A stretch of DNA of 64,000 nt, taken from positions 4,092,001 to 4,156,000 of the forward strand of contig NZ_CP042305.1 of assembly GCF_007859675.1 (NCBI RefSeq), given 5' to 3'. The DNA comes from Humibacter ginsenosidimutans (GTDB taxonomy: Bacteria; Actinomycetota; Actinomycetes; Actinomycetales; Microbacteriaceae). The translations under genes were made by a program, and so were the position numbers. The notes below the pieces were generated by a model that searched no databases, had not been told where the DNA came from, and saw only the letters and a program-made list of their open reading frames with translations. This document shows positions 34,954 through 44,514 of the stretch, one piece after another (within the stretch, counting starts at the first letter, position 1; each line of letters opens with the position of its first letter).

Positions 34954-35155
34954 GGCCGCACCCACCGGGTGGCGCGCACGTAGCGCGAATCCGGTGATCG
35001 GGTGAAATTCTTGTAACTCACTGCTGTCGTACCCGCTCGCAGTCCGCGTGGCGATCCCCGACGCACGCGGTCGAACCACGACCGGGCGGCATTCGTACGG
35101 CACGCACTCTGGGCGAGGTGCATCTATGCCCGCCAGAGGAAAGGAATCCTCTTCA

Positions 35156-37306
35156 GTGACTGATGTCAATCTCCGCGCCGATGGCGCGGACTCCACCACC
35201 GATCTGTCGGCGCTGCGTGTGCCGCAGCTGCAGGCCCTGGCCTCCGAGCTGGGCATCTCCGGCGCGGCGAAGCTGCGCAAGGGCGAGCTCGTCGCCGCCA
35301 TCGAGGCGGCGCGCGGTGCAGCGGCTCCTGCCGCGGTCGAGCCGACGGTCGCCGCGCAGCTCGAGCTTCCGGTCGAGGACGAAGCCGTCCCCGCGACCGC
35401 GCCGAGCGCGGAATCCGATGCTCAGGCGCCCGCCGAGTCGGAGCTCAGCCCGGCCCAGGCCGAGGCAGCCCTGCAGGCCGCTCTCGACCTGCAGACCCCG
35501 CCGGCGCGCGCGCGTCGCGGCTCCCGTCGCGTCACGAGCGTCGACGGCGGCCACACGGTGTCCGCCGCTGGCCACGTGAACCACGGCGAGGCCGGCCTCC
35601 CGCCGCTCGCCGACGACTCGGGCGCCGACGATGCCCAGGCTGTTCCCGCGGCACGCGATGCTGCGACCGAGGCCTCCGCCGCCGACACGTCGTCGGACGT
35701 CGAGCAGAAGGCGTCCGAGAAGGATGCCGCTGCCGCCGCTGAGACGCCGGAGGGCGCCCAGGGCGAGCAGCAGCCGCGTCAGGGCCGTCGCAACCGCGGC
35801 CGCAACAAGAACCGCCGCGGCGAGAACGGCCAGGCCGAGAACGGCCAGCAGGCCGCGGACGCCGAGCAGGGCCAGAGCGATCAGCAGAACCAGAACGGCC
35901 AGCAGAACAAGGGCCAGGGCGGTCAGCAGACCCAGCAGAAGCAGGGCCAGAACCAGCGCGGCCAGAACGGCCAGCAGGGCCAGCAGAACAACCGCCAGAA
36001 CCAGGGCGGCCAGCAGAACCAGGGTCAGCAGGGCGACGACGAGCGCGGCGGCCGTGGCCGTTACCGCGACCGCAAGCGTCGCGGTGCCGGTGACGAGGTC
36101 GAGCCCGAGATTCTCGAAGACGACGTGCTGATCCCCGTGGCGGGCATCCTCGACGTGCTCGACAACTACGCGTTCGTGCGCACGAGCGGCTACCTGCCCG
36201 GCCCGAGCGACGTGTACGTCTCGCTCGGCCAGGTGAAGAAGTACAACCTGCGCAAGGGCGACGCCGTGGTCGGCGCCATCCGCCAGCCGCGCGAGGGCGA
36301 GAACACCGGACGCCAGAAGTACAACGCGCTCGTCAAGGTGGACTCCGTCAACGGCCAGTCCAACGACGAGGCGCAGAACCGCGTCGAGTTCACCAAGCTC
36401 ACCCCGCTCTACCCGCAGGAGCGCCTGCGGCTGGAGACCGAGCCCACCAAGCTCACGCAGCGCATCATCGACCTGGTCGCTCCGATCGGCAAGGGTCAGC
36501 GCGGCCTCATCGTGGCGCCGCCCAAGGCCGGCAAGACCATCGTGATGCAGCAGATCGCCAACGCGATCACCACGAACAACCCCGAGGTGCACCTCATGGT
36601 CGTGCTCGTGGACGAGCGGCCCGAAGAGGTCACCGACATGCAGCGCACGGTCAAGGGCGAGGTCATCGCGTCCACGTTCGACCGTCCCGCCGAAGACCAC
36701 ACCACTGTCGCCGAGCTCGCCATCGAGCGCGCGAAGCGCCTGGTGGAGCTGGGCCACGACGTCGTCGTGCTGCTCGACTCGATCACGCGCCTCAGCCGCG
36801 CGTACAACCTGGCGGCGCCGGCATCCGGTCGCATCCTCTCCGGCGGTGTCGACGCGTCGGCGCTCTACCCGCCGAAGCGCTTCTTCGGCGCAGCGCGCAA
36901 CATCGAGCACGGCGGGTCGCTGACCATACTGGCCACGGCGCTCATCGAGACCGGGTCCAAGATGGACGAGGTCATCTTCGAGGAGTTCAAGGGCACCGGC
37001 AACTCGGAGCTGCGCCTGTCGCGTCAGCTCGCAGACAAGCGCATCTTCCCGGCCGTCGACGTGAACGCGTCGGGCACGCGCCGCGAGGAGATGCTGATGA
37101 GCGCCGACGAGGTGAAGATCACCTGGAAGCTGCGTCGCGCCCTTGCGGGCCTCGATCAGCAGCAGGCGCTCGAGGTGGTGCTCGGCAAGCTCAAGGAGAC
37201 CAGCTCCAACGTGGAGTTCCTCGTGCAGATGCAGAAGTCGATGCCGGCGCCCACGAACGGTCACGGCGTCGCGCACTCGCACGCGCACGAGAACGACCAC
37301 CGCTAG
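35156..37306 (+). CDS. rho: Transcription termination factor Rho
   Basis: A 716-residue hexameric RNA helicase that ends transcripts. Rho_N (residues about 15-50, [20 protein letters not shown]) is followed by a disordered acidic/Ala stretch, then a Gly/Asn/Gln/Arg insert (about 205-310), the RNA-binding cold-shock domain, Walker A APPKAGKT (Pro at about 456), the [10 protein letters not shown] region and the RLSRAYN Q-loop. E. coli Rho has 419 residues; the surplus is N-terminal. GTG 35156 follows AGAGGAAAGGA; ATG 35126 is an alternative in phase. A hairpin at 37315-37376 follows. Confidence 0.96.
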   Translation: MTDVNLRADGADSTTDLSALRVPQLQALASELGISGAAKLRKGELVAAIEAARGAAAPAAVEPTVAAQLELPVEDEAVPATAPSAESDAQAPAESELSPAQAEAALQAALDLQTPPARARRGSRRVTSVDGGHTVSAAGHVNHGEAGLPPLADDSGADDAQAVPAARDAATEASAADTSSDVEQKASEKDAAAAAETPEGAQGEQQPRQGRRNRGRNKNRRGENGQAENGQQAADAEQGQSDQQNQNGQQNKGQGGQQTQQKQGQNQRGQNGQQGQQNNRQNQGGQQNQGQQGDDERGGRGRYRDRKRRGAGDEVEPEILEDDVLIPVAGILDVLDNYAFVRTSGYLPGPSDVYVSLGQVKKYNLRKGDAVVGAIRQPREGENTGRQKYNALVKVDSVNGQSNDEAQNRVEFTKLTPLYPQERLRLETEPTKLTQRIIDLVAPIGKGQRGLIVAPPKAGKTIVMQQIANAITTNNPEVHLMVVLVDERPEEVTDMQRTVKGEVIASTFDRPAEDHTTVAELAIERAKRLVELGHDVVVLLDSITRLSRAYNLAAPASGRILSGGVDASALYPPKRFFGAARNIEHGGSLTILATALIETGSKMDEVIFEEFKGTGNSELRLSRQLADKRIFPAVDVNASGTRREEMLMSADEVKITWKLRRALAGLDQQQALEVVLGKLKETSSNVEFLVQMQKSMPAPTNGHGVAHSHAHENDHR

Positions 37307-37314
37307 CAACGTCA

Positions 37315-37376
37315 CCGGATGCCCGCACGGGCGCGCCCTGCCGACCTCGGTGGGCGCGGCCCGAGCGGGCATCCGG
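37315..37376 (+). terminator. Stem-loop after rho
   Basis: Perfect 12-bp arms (CCGGATGCCCGC at 37315-37326, GCGGGCATCCGG at 37365-37376) enclose a second GC-rich inner pairing (GGGCGCGCCC with GGGCGCGGCCC), followed by CATTTC. It begins nine bases after the rho stop. Confidence 0.6.
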
Positions 37377-37452
37377 CATTTCGTCGCACGCGCGGCGAAC
37401 CCTTCGTCACCACGGCACCACCCACAGCACCACAGTCATCCGGGAGCAGCAC

Positions 37453-38530
37453 ATGTTCGACTCCATCCAGACCCTGCTCGACGAGCACGAGCAGCTGCAG
37501 GAGCAGCTCGCCGACCCCGCGCTGCACGCCGACCCCGCCCGCGCCAAGAAGGTGAACCGCCGGTACGCCGAGCTGAGCCAGATCAAGGCCGCCTACGAAT
37601 CGTGGAAGTCGCACGGCGACGACCTGGATGCCGCCCGCGAGCTCGCCAAAGAAGACGACGCGTTCGCCGAGGAGGTGCCCGCGCTCGAGGAGTCGCTGGC
37701 CGCGGCCCAGGAGAAGTTGCGCCGCCTGCTCATCCCGCGCGACCCCGACGACGGACGCGACGTGATCATGGAGATCAAGGGCGGTGCGGGGGGGAGCGGA
37801 GTCCGCTTTGTTCGCCGCCGACCTGCTGCGCATGTATCTGCACTACGCGGACTCCAAGGGTTGGAAGACCGAGCTCTTGGAGCAGGACCAGACCGATCTC
37901 GGCGGCTATACCAACGTGCAGGTCGCCATCAAGGGCAACTCGCCCGACCCCGCGCAGGGTGTGTGGGCGCACCTCAAGTACGAGGGCGGCGTGCACCGCG
38001 TGCAGCGGGTGCCGGTGACGGAGTCGCAGGGGCGCATCCAGACCTCGACGGCGGGCGTGCTCGTCTTTCCCGAGGTCGACGAGCCCGAAGAGATCGAGAT
38101 CAGCCCGAACGACCTGCGCATCGACGTGTTCCGGTCGTCGGGCCCCGGCGGTCAGTCGGTGAACACGACGGACTCCGCCGTGCGCATCACGCACGTTCCT
38201 ACCGGCATCGTGGTGTCGATGCAGAACGAGAAGTCGCAGATCCAGAACCGCGAGGCCGGCATGCGCGTGCTGCGCGCTCGTCTGCTCGCGAAGCAGCAGG
38301 AGGAGCTGGATGCCGCGGCCTCCGATGCCCGCAAGTCGCAGATCCGCGGCATGGACCGTTCGGAGCGCATCCGCACCTACAACTTCCCGGAGAACCGGAT
38401 CGCGGACCACCGCACCGGATACAAGGCCTACAACCTCGACCAGGTGATGAACGGCGCGCTCGACCCGGTGATCGATTCCGCCATCCAAGCCGACGAAGAG
38501 GCGCGGCTGGGCGCCCTGGGCGAGGACTGA
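37453..38530 (+). CDS. prfA: Peptide chain release factor 1, interrupted by a one-base frameshift
   Basis: RF1 recognises UAA/UAG and triggers peptide release. From ATG 37453 (GGGAG upstream) the frame reads through the coiled N-terminal domain to VIMEIKGG, then the G7 run at 37788-37794 moves it off. The next frame continues at once with [20 protein letters not shown] and runs through VHRVQRVP, the peptidyl-transferase motif [10 protein letters not shown] (GGQ intact) and the normal C-terminus ending at 38530. Removing one G restores an ordinary RF1 of about 358 residues. Because RF1 is essential and the site is a homopolymer, sequence error is likeliest. Confidence 0.93.
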
Positions 38531-38560
38531 GCTCGTCGCCGCACCCGGCGGCAGCGATGA

Positions 38561-39298
38561 CTACGGAGGGCCCGACACCGATCGGAACGTGTCGGGATAG
38601 TCGCCGAGCCACGACCAGTGCCCGATCGGCCACGTGATGACGAACGCGCGCCCGACGACGTCGGACTCCGGCACGAATCCGTGACCGGGCAGGCCCTGGT
38701 TGAGCGACGAGTCCTGCGAGTGATACCGGTTGTCGCCCATCACCCAGAGCTCGCCTTTCGGCACGGTCACGTCGAAGGTCACGCTGGCGGCGTCCGTGTC
38801 CCCTGGCGGGATGACCGCGTAGGGCTCGACGAGTGGTGAGCCGTTCACCTCGAGCTGTCCGAGCGCATTGCAGCAGCTCACGTGATCGCCTGGCAGGCCG
38901 ATCACGCGCTTGACCAGGTGATTGTTGCTGTCGGGAGCGGCGAGGCCGATCACAGAGAGCACCCACTCGATCGGTGTGGTGTTCGTCTTCTCCTCGTCGG
39001 GCTGAAGCCATCCGCCCGGGTCGGTGAAGACGACGACGTCGCCGCGGTGGATGGGGACGAGTCCGGGCTCGAGCTCGTTCACCAGAATCTGGTCGTTGAT
39101 CTGCAGCGTGTTCTCCATCGAGCCCGACGGAATGTAGAACGACCGCACCAGAAACGTCTTGACGAGGAACGACACGAGCAGCGCGGCCACGATGATGATG
39201 GCCAGATCGCGCAGCAGGAGCAGTCGCGACCGGCGACGGCCTCGGGCCGAGGATGCGCCGCGACCGCGTGCATCCTCGCCCGCCGTCGCGCTGCCCAT
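38561..39298 (-). CDS. lepB: Signal peptidase I
   Basis: A 245-residue type I signal peptidase, membrane-anchored by one N-terminal helix (residues about 28-48, [19 protein letters not shown]). [12 protein letters not shown] carries the catalytic Ser, [11 protein letters not shown] the general-base Lys, and [12 protein letters not shown] box E. It removes signal peptides on the outer membrane face. It is convergent with prfA (30-bp gap). Two Cys in HVSCCNALG are unusual for this family. Confidence 0.93.
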   Translation of the reverse strand: MGSATAGEDARGRGASSARGRRRSRLLLLRDLAIIIVAALLVSFLVKTFLVRSFYIPSGSMENTLQINDQILVNELEPGLVPIHRGDVVVFTDPGGWLQPDEEKTNTTPIEWVLSVIGLAAPDSNNHLVKRVIGLPGDHVSCCNALGQLEVNGSPLVEPYAVIPPGDTDAASVTFDVTVPKGELWVMGDNRYHSQDSSLNQGLPGHGFVPESDVVGRAFVITWPIGHWSWLGDYPDTFRSVSGPP

Positions 39299-39417
39299 GC
39301 ACGCGAGTCAATCACATGCGGATGCTGCTGACCTCGCTGCGGCGCGCTGGCGATTCTGCGCGATCGGCGCCTGTGCTTCGCGCGAAGCTGCGTGCCGCGT
39401 GCCGTTACGCTCGAACG

Positions 39418-40254
39418 ATGACGCTCCCCGACCTCCGGCTCGTCGCCGCCGACATGGACGGCACGCTGCTGGATGCCGATGGCCACGTTCCCGACCGGCT
39501 CTGGCCGCTCCTGGACGTGATGCGCGAGCGCGGCATCGCATTCGTCCCCGCGAGCGGGCGACAGTACGCGACGCTGTTCCACACGTTCGAGCGCGACGCC
39601 GAGGGCATGGCGTTCATCGCCGAGAATGGCACCTACGTCGTGCACGACGGACGTGAGGTGAGCTCGTCCAGAATCGACGCATCCTTCGTGCGTGCGGTTC
39701 TGGATGCGCTGCGCGGGGCATCCGAGAACGGCGTCGATCTCGGCGTGGTGCTGTGCGGCACCCGCCGTGCGTACATCGAGCGCGACGACGAGCCGTTCCT
39801 GGTCGAGGTGCGCAAGTACTACCTGGAGCACGCGGTCGTGGCCGACCTCGGCGATCACCTCGACGACATCATCAAAGTGGCCGTCTACGACTTCGGCGAC
39901 GCCGAGAACGAGGTCGCTCCGGCGCTCGCGGCCTTCCGCGACACGCACCAGGTGGTGGTCTCCGGTGCGCACTGGGTCGATGTCATGGCGGCGGGTGTCA
40001 ACAAGGGCACGGCCCTGCGCGCGCTGCAGAAGTCTCTGGGCGTGACGGCCGAGCAGACCGCGGCATTCGGCGACTATCTCAACGACGTGGAGCTGCTGCA
40101 GGCCGCCGATCTGTCGTACGCGATGCAGAACGCCCACCCCGAGGTGAAGGCGGTGGCACGCTTCGACGCGCCGTCGAACGCCGACGAGGGCGTGATCACC
40201 GTGCTGCGGCACCTGCTCGGCGTCGATGACGCGTTCTCGGCCGGCCGCCCCTGA
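39418..40254 (+). CDS. HAD hydrolase, Cof subfamily
   Basis: A 278-residue haloacid-dehalogenase-type phosphatase. Motif I is AADMDGTLLD (nucleophile Asp at about 11), motif II is in PASGRQYATL, motif III is the Lys of NKGTALRAL and motif IV is AFGDYLNDVELL; the large type IIB cap lies between. Cof-type enzymes dephosphorylate sugar phosphates or FMN/PLP-like cofactors; substrate not known. ATG 39418 stands six bases after TACGCT without a ribosome site, a probable leaderless start. Confidence 0.9.
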   Translation: MTLPDLRLVAADMDGTLLDADGHVPDRLWPLLDVMRERGIAFVPASGRQYATLFHTFERDAEGMAFIAENGTYVVHDGREVSSSRIDASFVRAVLDALRGASENGVDLGVVLCGTRRAYIERDDEPFLVEVRKYYLEHAVVADLGDHLDDIIKVAVYDFGDAENEVAPALAAFRDTHQVVVSGAHWVDVMAAGVNKGTALRALQKSLGVTAEQTAAFGDYLNDVELLQAADLSYAMQNAHPEVKAVARFDAPSNADEGVITVLRHLLGVDDAFSAGRP

Positions 40255-40258
40255 GCCC

Positions 40259-40699
40259 TCACTCCGGCACGATGACCTCGCACCAGCGACGCACAGTGCG
40301 AGCGAGCCGCAGATCGAGGGTGACCAACGGTGCCCCGAGCAGTTGCGCGAGGGCGACATAGCTCGCGTCATAGGTGCTCAGATCGTCGCGCAGGTGCCAC
40401 ATGGGCTGCAGCAACCGGTGCGCTGCGTGACGCTCGATCGTCAGCTCGCCGAACAGGTCGAGGGCTTCGCGGGCTCGGCTGAGGGTGAGTGCGCCTCCTC
40501 GCACGATTCCGCGCAGAGCGTGCACGAACTCGTAGTCGACGAGCGTGGGCGCGCGCAGGTCCGCGGTGAACCATCGTTCGGCGACATCGCCCGCGGCGAG
40601 CCACCTGATGAGCGCGGAATTATCGACGACGATCCGGACCGGTGTCGCCGAAGATGCCGTCGGGGCCGTAGACGCCGTCGCCGTCGAAGAGACCCGCAT
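40259..40699 (-). CDS. vapC: PIN-domain toxin (VapC/FitB-like)
   Basis: A PIN-type ribonuclease: VVDNSALIRWL (first acidic residue), DYEFVHALRG, then STYDASYVALAQLLGAPLVTLDLRLA with the further acidic residues of the metal site. The domain itself starts near codon 22 at 40636, where no start codon exists. The first in-frame start with a ribosome site is ATG 40699 (GGAACGGG upstream), which gives 146 residues and an 80-bp overlap with the antitoxin gene. A rare start nearer the PIN domain is possible. With the antitoxin it forms a type II pair. Confidence 0.82.
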   Translation of the reverse strand: MRVSSTATASTAPTASSATPVRIVVDNSALIRWLAAGDVAERWFTADLRAPTLVDYEFVHALRGIVRGGALTLSRAREALDLFGELTIERHAAHRLLQPMWHLRDDLSTYDASYVALAQLLGAPLVTLDLRLARTVRRWCEVIVPE

Positions 40700-40937
40700 C
40701 CCGTTCCGCCCTCGCCTCATGTATTCCGCGAACGATCTCGTCGACCGTCGGCCGCTCGCTTCCGTGTGCGCGCCGTCGGGCATCCTCGAAGATCTCCGCG
40801 TTGCTGCGATAGGTGACGAGTCCGGCGAGTTGCTGCGCCACGTAGTCGGAAAGGGACATGCCGGCATCGCGTGCCCGCTCCTTGAGCTTGGCGTGCACGT
40901 CATCGGGGAGGTTCCTCACCTGCAGCATCACGGCCAT
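40620..40937 (-). CDS. vapB: FitA/VapB-like ribbon-helix-helix antitoxin
   Basis: A roughly 105-residue antitoxin. MLQVRNLPDDVHAKLKERA and GMSLSDYVAQQLAGL form the DNA-binding ribbon-helix-helix of the FitA type; the charged C-terminal tail (DEIVRGIHEARAERD) would wrap the toxin's active site. Three in-frame ATGs lie close together (40952, 40937, 40928); I chose 40937 without strong evidence. It precedes the toxin gene and should autoregulate the pair. Confidence 0.8.
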   Translation of the reverse strand: MAVMLQVRNLPDDVHAKLKERARDAGMSLSDYVAQQLAGLVTYRSNAEIFEDARRRAHGSERPTVDEIVRGIHEARAERDAGLFDGDGVYGPDGIFGDTGPDRRR

Positions 40938-41037
40938 GCTCTCGGGATACATGTGATGCACATGCGCCAGGTCAGCGATCTGTGGATAACTGTCGCCTGG
41001 GGATGGCTCGCTAGGCTTTGTGCCCGAGGGAGGCGAC

Positions 41038-41358
41038 ATGACCGGGATCGCGGGTGCACTGCTCACGTGGCTCGTCGTCGCCGACACCTGGCTGAGGCTC
41101 ACGATTCACGCGGAGCCGTCGGCCGTCGTGATCGTCGCGCTGGTCGCGGCGGTCGGGATGCTCGTGGTCGCAGCGGCTGTCGCCGTGCGCGTCGCGCTCC
41201 GTTCAGCGGACCGACCCGCGGCCGCGTCTCGCGTGCGGGATCGGCGTCGTTCTGCCGTGCTGTCGGCCGGTGTCGTTGTGCTCGTGCGCCCGGTCGGTGG
41301 GCGCGGTGCCAGGGCGCCGGGTCGCGGGGGAGTCCCCGCTCAGGTGGCGGTCGCGTAG
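41038..41358 (+). CDS. Small membrane protein of unknown function
   Basis: A 106-residue protein with two hydrophobic stretches (residues about 5-20 and 25-50, the second AVVIVALVAAVGMLVVAAAVAVRVAL) and an Arg/Gly-rich tail. ATG 41038 is preceded by GGGAGG at a good distance, supporting translation. It diverges from the toxin-antitoxin pair. No family assigned. Confidence 0.55.
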   Translation: MTGIAGALLTWLVVADTWLRLTIHAEPSAVVIVALVAAVGMLVVAAAVAVRVALRSADRPAAASRVRDRRRSAVLSAGVVVLVRPVGGRGARAPGRGGVPAQVAVA

Positions 41359-41409
41359 CGACTCCGGGCGGGGAAGAAGCATCCCCATCCGTCGACCTGG
41401 AGTACCCGC

Positions 41410-41757
41410 ATGTCCGATTCCGTGCCGCGCTGCGCCCGCAGCAGAACCCTTCGCCTGACCCGATTGTGTGCGCTCGTCGCGCGCCGCAGCATCCACCGGC
41501 TGCACCTGCGGCTGTCTCTCTTCGGCGGCTGGATCTGGGTCGCAGCCGCCTCCCTGATCGGCTTCGAGGCGCTGGAGATCCTGCTCGGAGCCTTCATCAC
41601 CGCTCCCGAACTGCTCCCGCTCGCACTCCTCGCCCTCGCCGCGATCTGGTTGCTCCGCCGCACGCTCACCCGTCGCCGCCGACGACGTGCCACCCCCCAC
41701 CTCTCCCCGCCCGACGTCGCGGGCCGACTGAATCGGAATGACCACGCGAGCCCGTGA
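41410..41757 (+). CDS. Small Arg-rich membrane protein of unknown function
   Basis: A 115-residue protein with a basic N-terminus, two hydrophobic segments (about residues 38-60 and 64-82), and a run of Arg (RRTLTRRRRRRATP) on the presumed cytoplasmic side. ATG 41410 has GGAG seven bases upstream. It could be cotranscribed with the gene ending at 41358 (51-bp gap). A palindromic element follows from 41769. Confidence 0.5.
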   Translation: MSDSVPRCARSRTLRLTRLCALVARRSIHRLHLRLSLFGGWIWVAAASLIGFEALEILLGAFITAPELLPLALLALAAIWLLRRTLTRRRRRRATPHLSPPDVAGRLNRNDHASP

Positions 41758-41768
41758 GTGACGGCGGA

Positions 41769-41873
41769 GTCAGGCAGGGGGATCTGAGTTCCGGGGGCTG
41801 GCATCGGGTCTGGCGGGAGCCGCGCCCAGCGCGGCGGGGGCATGTCACCGGAACTCAGATCCCCCTGCCTGAC
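41769..41873. repeat. 105-bp palindromic (MITE-like) element
   Basis: Perfect 26-bp inverted repeats, 41769-41794 and 41848-41873 (outer end GTCAGGCAGGGGGATC, inner end GAGTTCCGG), enclose 53 bp without a reading frame. It occupies most of the gap between convergent genes ending at 41757 and 41889. Such long perfect ends exceed an ordinary terminator and suggest a non-autonomous mobile element or extragenic palindrome. No target-site duplication is obvious. Confidence 0.7.
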
Positions 41874-41888
41874 GTTGGGGGAGAGACC

Positions 41889-42476
41889 TTAGATGTAAAT
41901 CCCCGGATCGAGCCACGCCTCGTCTTCCCGAACCTGTGCGTGATGACGCGGAGCATCCTGCGGCCGCGCGTGCGCCGGTATCCCCACCAGCACCGAGTCC
42001 GCCGGAGCCGACTTCACGACGACCGCGTTCGCCCCCACAACACAGCGCTCCCCGAGCACGATGTCTCCGAGCACCTGCGCGCCGGCGCCGACGACGACGC
42101 CGGCGCGCAGCGTGGGATGCCGTTTGCCCCGCCCCCGCGACTTGCCGCCGAGGGTGACGCCGTGGTACAGCATCACGTCGTCGCCGATGACCGCGGTCTC
42201 GCCGATCACGACGCCCATGCCGTGGTCGATGAAGAAGCGGCGACCGATGCGGGCTCCCGGGTGGATCTCGATCCCGGTCAGGAACCGGGCGAACTGCGAG
42301 AGCAGCCGCGCCGGCGTCTTGAGCCCGGGGGAGAGCCACCAGCGGTGCGCAATACGGTACAGCCAGATGGCGTGCAGCCCGGAGTACGCGAGGGCGATCT
42401 CGAGATCACTGCGCGCGGCGGGGTCGTGCCGTCTGGCGTTCGCGATGTCTTCGCGCATCCGGGAGAGTACGGTCAT
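41889..42476 (-). CDS. cysE: Serine O-acetyltransferase
   Basis: A 195-residue hexapeptide-repeat acetyltransferase making O-acetylserine for Cys[28 protein letters not shown] contains the catalytic His/Asp region, and [12 protein letters not shown] followed by the left-handed helix repeats completes it. It is the short, EpsC/SAT-type form. ATG 42476 lies 13 bp after the cysK stop, so both are cotranscribed. Confidence 0.94.
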   Translation of the reverse strand: MTVLSRMREDIANARRHDPAARSDLEIALAYSGLHAIWLYRIAHRWWLSPGLKTPARLLSQFARFLTGIEIHPGARIGRRFFIDHGMGVVIGETAVIGDDVMLYHGVTLGGKSRGRGKRHPTLRAGVVVGAGAQVLGDIVLGERCVVGANAVVVKSAPADSVLVGIPAHARPQDAPRHHAQVREDEAWLDPGIYI

Positions 42477-42489
42477 CGCTGCGGCGGCC

Positions 42490-43428
42490 TCAGTCCTGCA
42501 GGTCTGCGTAGAGCACGGTCGACACGTAGCGCTCGCCGAAGTCGGGCACCACGACGACGATCGTCTTGCCGGAGTTCTCCGGCCGCTTGGCGACCTCGAC
42601 GGCGGCGTGCACGGCGGCTCCCGACGAGATGCCGCCGAGGATGCCTTCCTCCGCCGCGAGCCTGCGGGCCATGGCGATCGCGGCATCCGCGTTCACGTCG
42701 ATCACCTCGTCGTAGATGGAGGTGTCGAGCACCTCCGGCACGAAGTTCGCGCCGAGACCCTGGATCTTGTGCGGTCCTGGCGCACCGCCGTTGAGGATGG
42801 GCGACTCTTCCGGCTCGACGGCGATGATGCCGATCTCGGGCTTCTGCTCGCGCAGGTACGCGCCGGCTCCCGTGATGGTTCCGCCCGTGCCGATGCCTGC
42901 GACCAGCACGTCGACGTCGCCGGCGGTGTCTTCCCAGATCTCGGGACCGGTCGTGTCGTGGTGAATGGTCGGGTTGGCCTGGTTGGCGAACTGCTGCGCC
43001 CAGATGGCGTTGTCGGTGTTCGCGACGATCTCCTTGGCCTTCTCGACGGCGCCGCGCATGCCGTCGGCGCCGGGGGTGAGCACGACCTGGGCGCCGAAGG
43101 CGCGCAACACCACGCGACGCTCCTTGCTGGCCGTCTCGGGCATGGTGATGACGAGCTTGTAACCGCGGGCGGCTGCGGCGAAGGCGAGTGCGATGCCGGT
43201 GTTGCCGCTGGTGCCCTCGACGATCGTGCCGCCGGGCTTCAGCGCACCCGACTTCTCGGCGGCGTCGATGATCGCGACGCCGATGCGGTCTTTCACGCTG
43301 GCGGCCGGGTTGTAGAACTCGAGCTTGGCGAGCACTGTCGCGCCCGCACCGTCGGTGACGTTGTTGAGTCGAACGAGAGGGGTCTTTCCGACGACCTGGG
43401 TGATATCGGAGTAGACGTTGCCGGTCAT
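42490..43428 (-). CDS. cysK: Cysteine synthase (O-acetylserine sulfhydrylase)
   Basis: A 312-residue PLP enzyme making cysteine from O-acetylserine and sulfide. [11 protein letters not shown] carries the PLP lysine (near 45), [12 protein letters not shown] the substrate loop, [12 protein letters not shown] the phosphate loop, and [11 protein letters not shown] the C-terminal motif. The start at 43428 follows AAGGA. Upstream, TAGGCT on the minus strand near 43492 is a possible -10, with prmC diverging on the other side. Confidence 0.96.
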   Translation of the reverse strand: MTGNVYSDITQVVGKTPLVRLNNVTDGAGATVLAKLEFYNPAASVKDRIGVAIIDAAEKSGALKPGGTIVEGTSGNTGIALAFAAAARGYKLVITMPETASKERRVVLRAFGAQVVLTPGADGMRGAVEKAKEIVANTDNAIWAQQFANQANPTIHHDTTGPEIWEDTAGDVDVLVAGIGTGGTITGAGAYLREQKPEIGIIAVEPEESPILNGGAPGPHKIQGLGANFVPEVLDTSIYDEVIDVNADAAIAMARRLAAEEGILGGISSGAAVHAAVEVAKRPENSGKTIVVVVPDFGERYVSTVLYADLQD

Positions 43429-43598
43429 GGATCTGTCCTTCGTGGGTCGAGGTACGGCCTCAGAACGAGACGTCGAGCGACGCCCGCTTCTGCAGCCTAT
43501 TCTTGACGCGCGGCAGACGCGGCCTGTGTGACGTGCTCATGACGAGCGCTCGGCTTCGCCGGAGGCCGCGACAGCACGAATCCCGAGGAGCGAGCAGC

Positions 43599-44508
43599 AT
43601 GCCCGACGACGCACGACGCGCCGAGCCGACGGCCGACCCGACGGTTCCCGACGCCATCGCGCTGCGCGACCTGCTCCGGGAGTCCGCCGCCGTGCTGTCC
43701 GAGGCGGGCATCGTCGATCCGACAGTCGACGCCGAGCTGCTCGTCGGCCACGTGCTCGGTGCGAGCCGTGGCCGCGTTCAGGCTCAGGCGGTGATGGATG
43801 CCGCGGTCTCCGCCGAACAGGCTGCTGCCGTGCGTGCGCTGGTCGCCCGGCGCGCAGGGCGGGAGCCGCTGCAGCACATCACGGGCAGAGCGCCCTTCCG
43901 GTCTCTCGAGCTTGCTGTGGGGCCCGGCGTCTTCGTGCCGCGGCCGGAGACGGAGCTGCTGGCGCAACTGGCGATCGACGCCTTGCGTGCGACCGCCGAG
44001 CCGGAGCCGATCGGCGTCGACCTCGGCACGGGCAGCGGTGCGATCGCGCTCGCGATGGCGACGGAGGTTCCGCACGCGATCGTCTTCGCCGTCGAGCGGT
44101 CCACTGAGGCGCACGTGTGGGCCAGGCGCAACATCGACGAGGCCGGGGTGACCAACCTCCAGCTCGTGCACGGCGATCTCGCGGATGCCCTTCCCGACCT
44201 CGACGGCCGCGCAGCCGTCGTCGCGTCCAACCCCCTTACGTGCCCGATGACGCGATTCCGCGCGATCCCGAGGTGCGCCTCTTCGATCCGCCGGCGGCGC
44301 TGTACGGGGAGACGACGGCTTGGACGTGGTGCGCGCGCTCTCGCTGCGGGCGCTGCGGCTGCTTCGGCCCGGCGGACTTCTCGCCATCGAGCACGGCGAG
44401 TATCAGGGGCAGGCGGTGCGGGGCATCCTCACCGCCGACGGCTGGCATGCGACGGCGACGCACGTCGATCTCACGATGCGTGATCGTGTCACGACGGCGG
44501 TGCGCTGA
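43599..44508 (+). CDS. prmC: Release factor glutamine methyltransferase, with two apparent frameshifts
   Basis: PrmC methylates the Gln of the GGQ motif in RF1/RF2. From ATG 43599 (GAGGAG upstream) the frame runs through EPLQHITGRAPF, VPRPETELL and GVDLGTGSGAIALA (SAM motif) to VVASNP. The expected NPPY is broken because the C run at 44231-44235 is one base short. The next frame then gives YVPDDAIPRDPEVRLFDPPAALYG, and a second missing base, in the G run near 44308, moves to the frame with DVVRALSLRALRLLRPGGLLAIEHG to the end. Both are homopolymer deletions, so sequencing error or a true pseudogene. Confidence 0.9.
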
Positions 44509-44514
44509 GCCTCG

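Noticed and set aside
37784..38530. A separate second gene starting at the internal GTG 37784 (short RF1-like protein)
   Set aside because: The frame starts in the middle of the conserved RF1 domain and matches exactly the continuation of the upstream frame, so one frameshifted prfA is the simpler reading.
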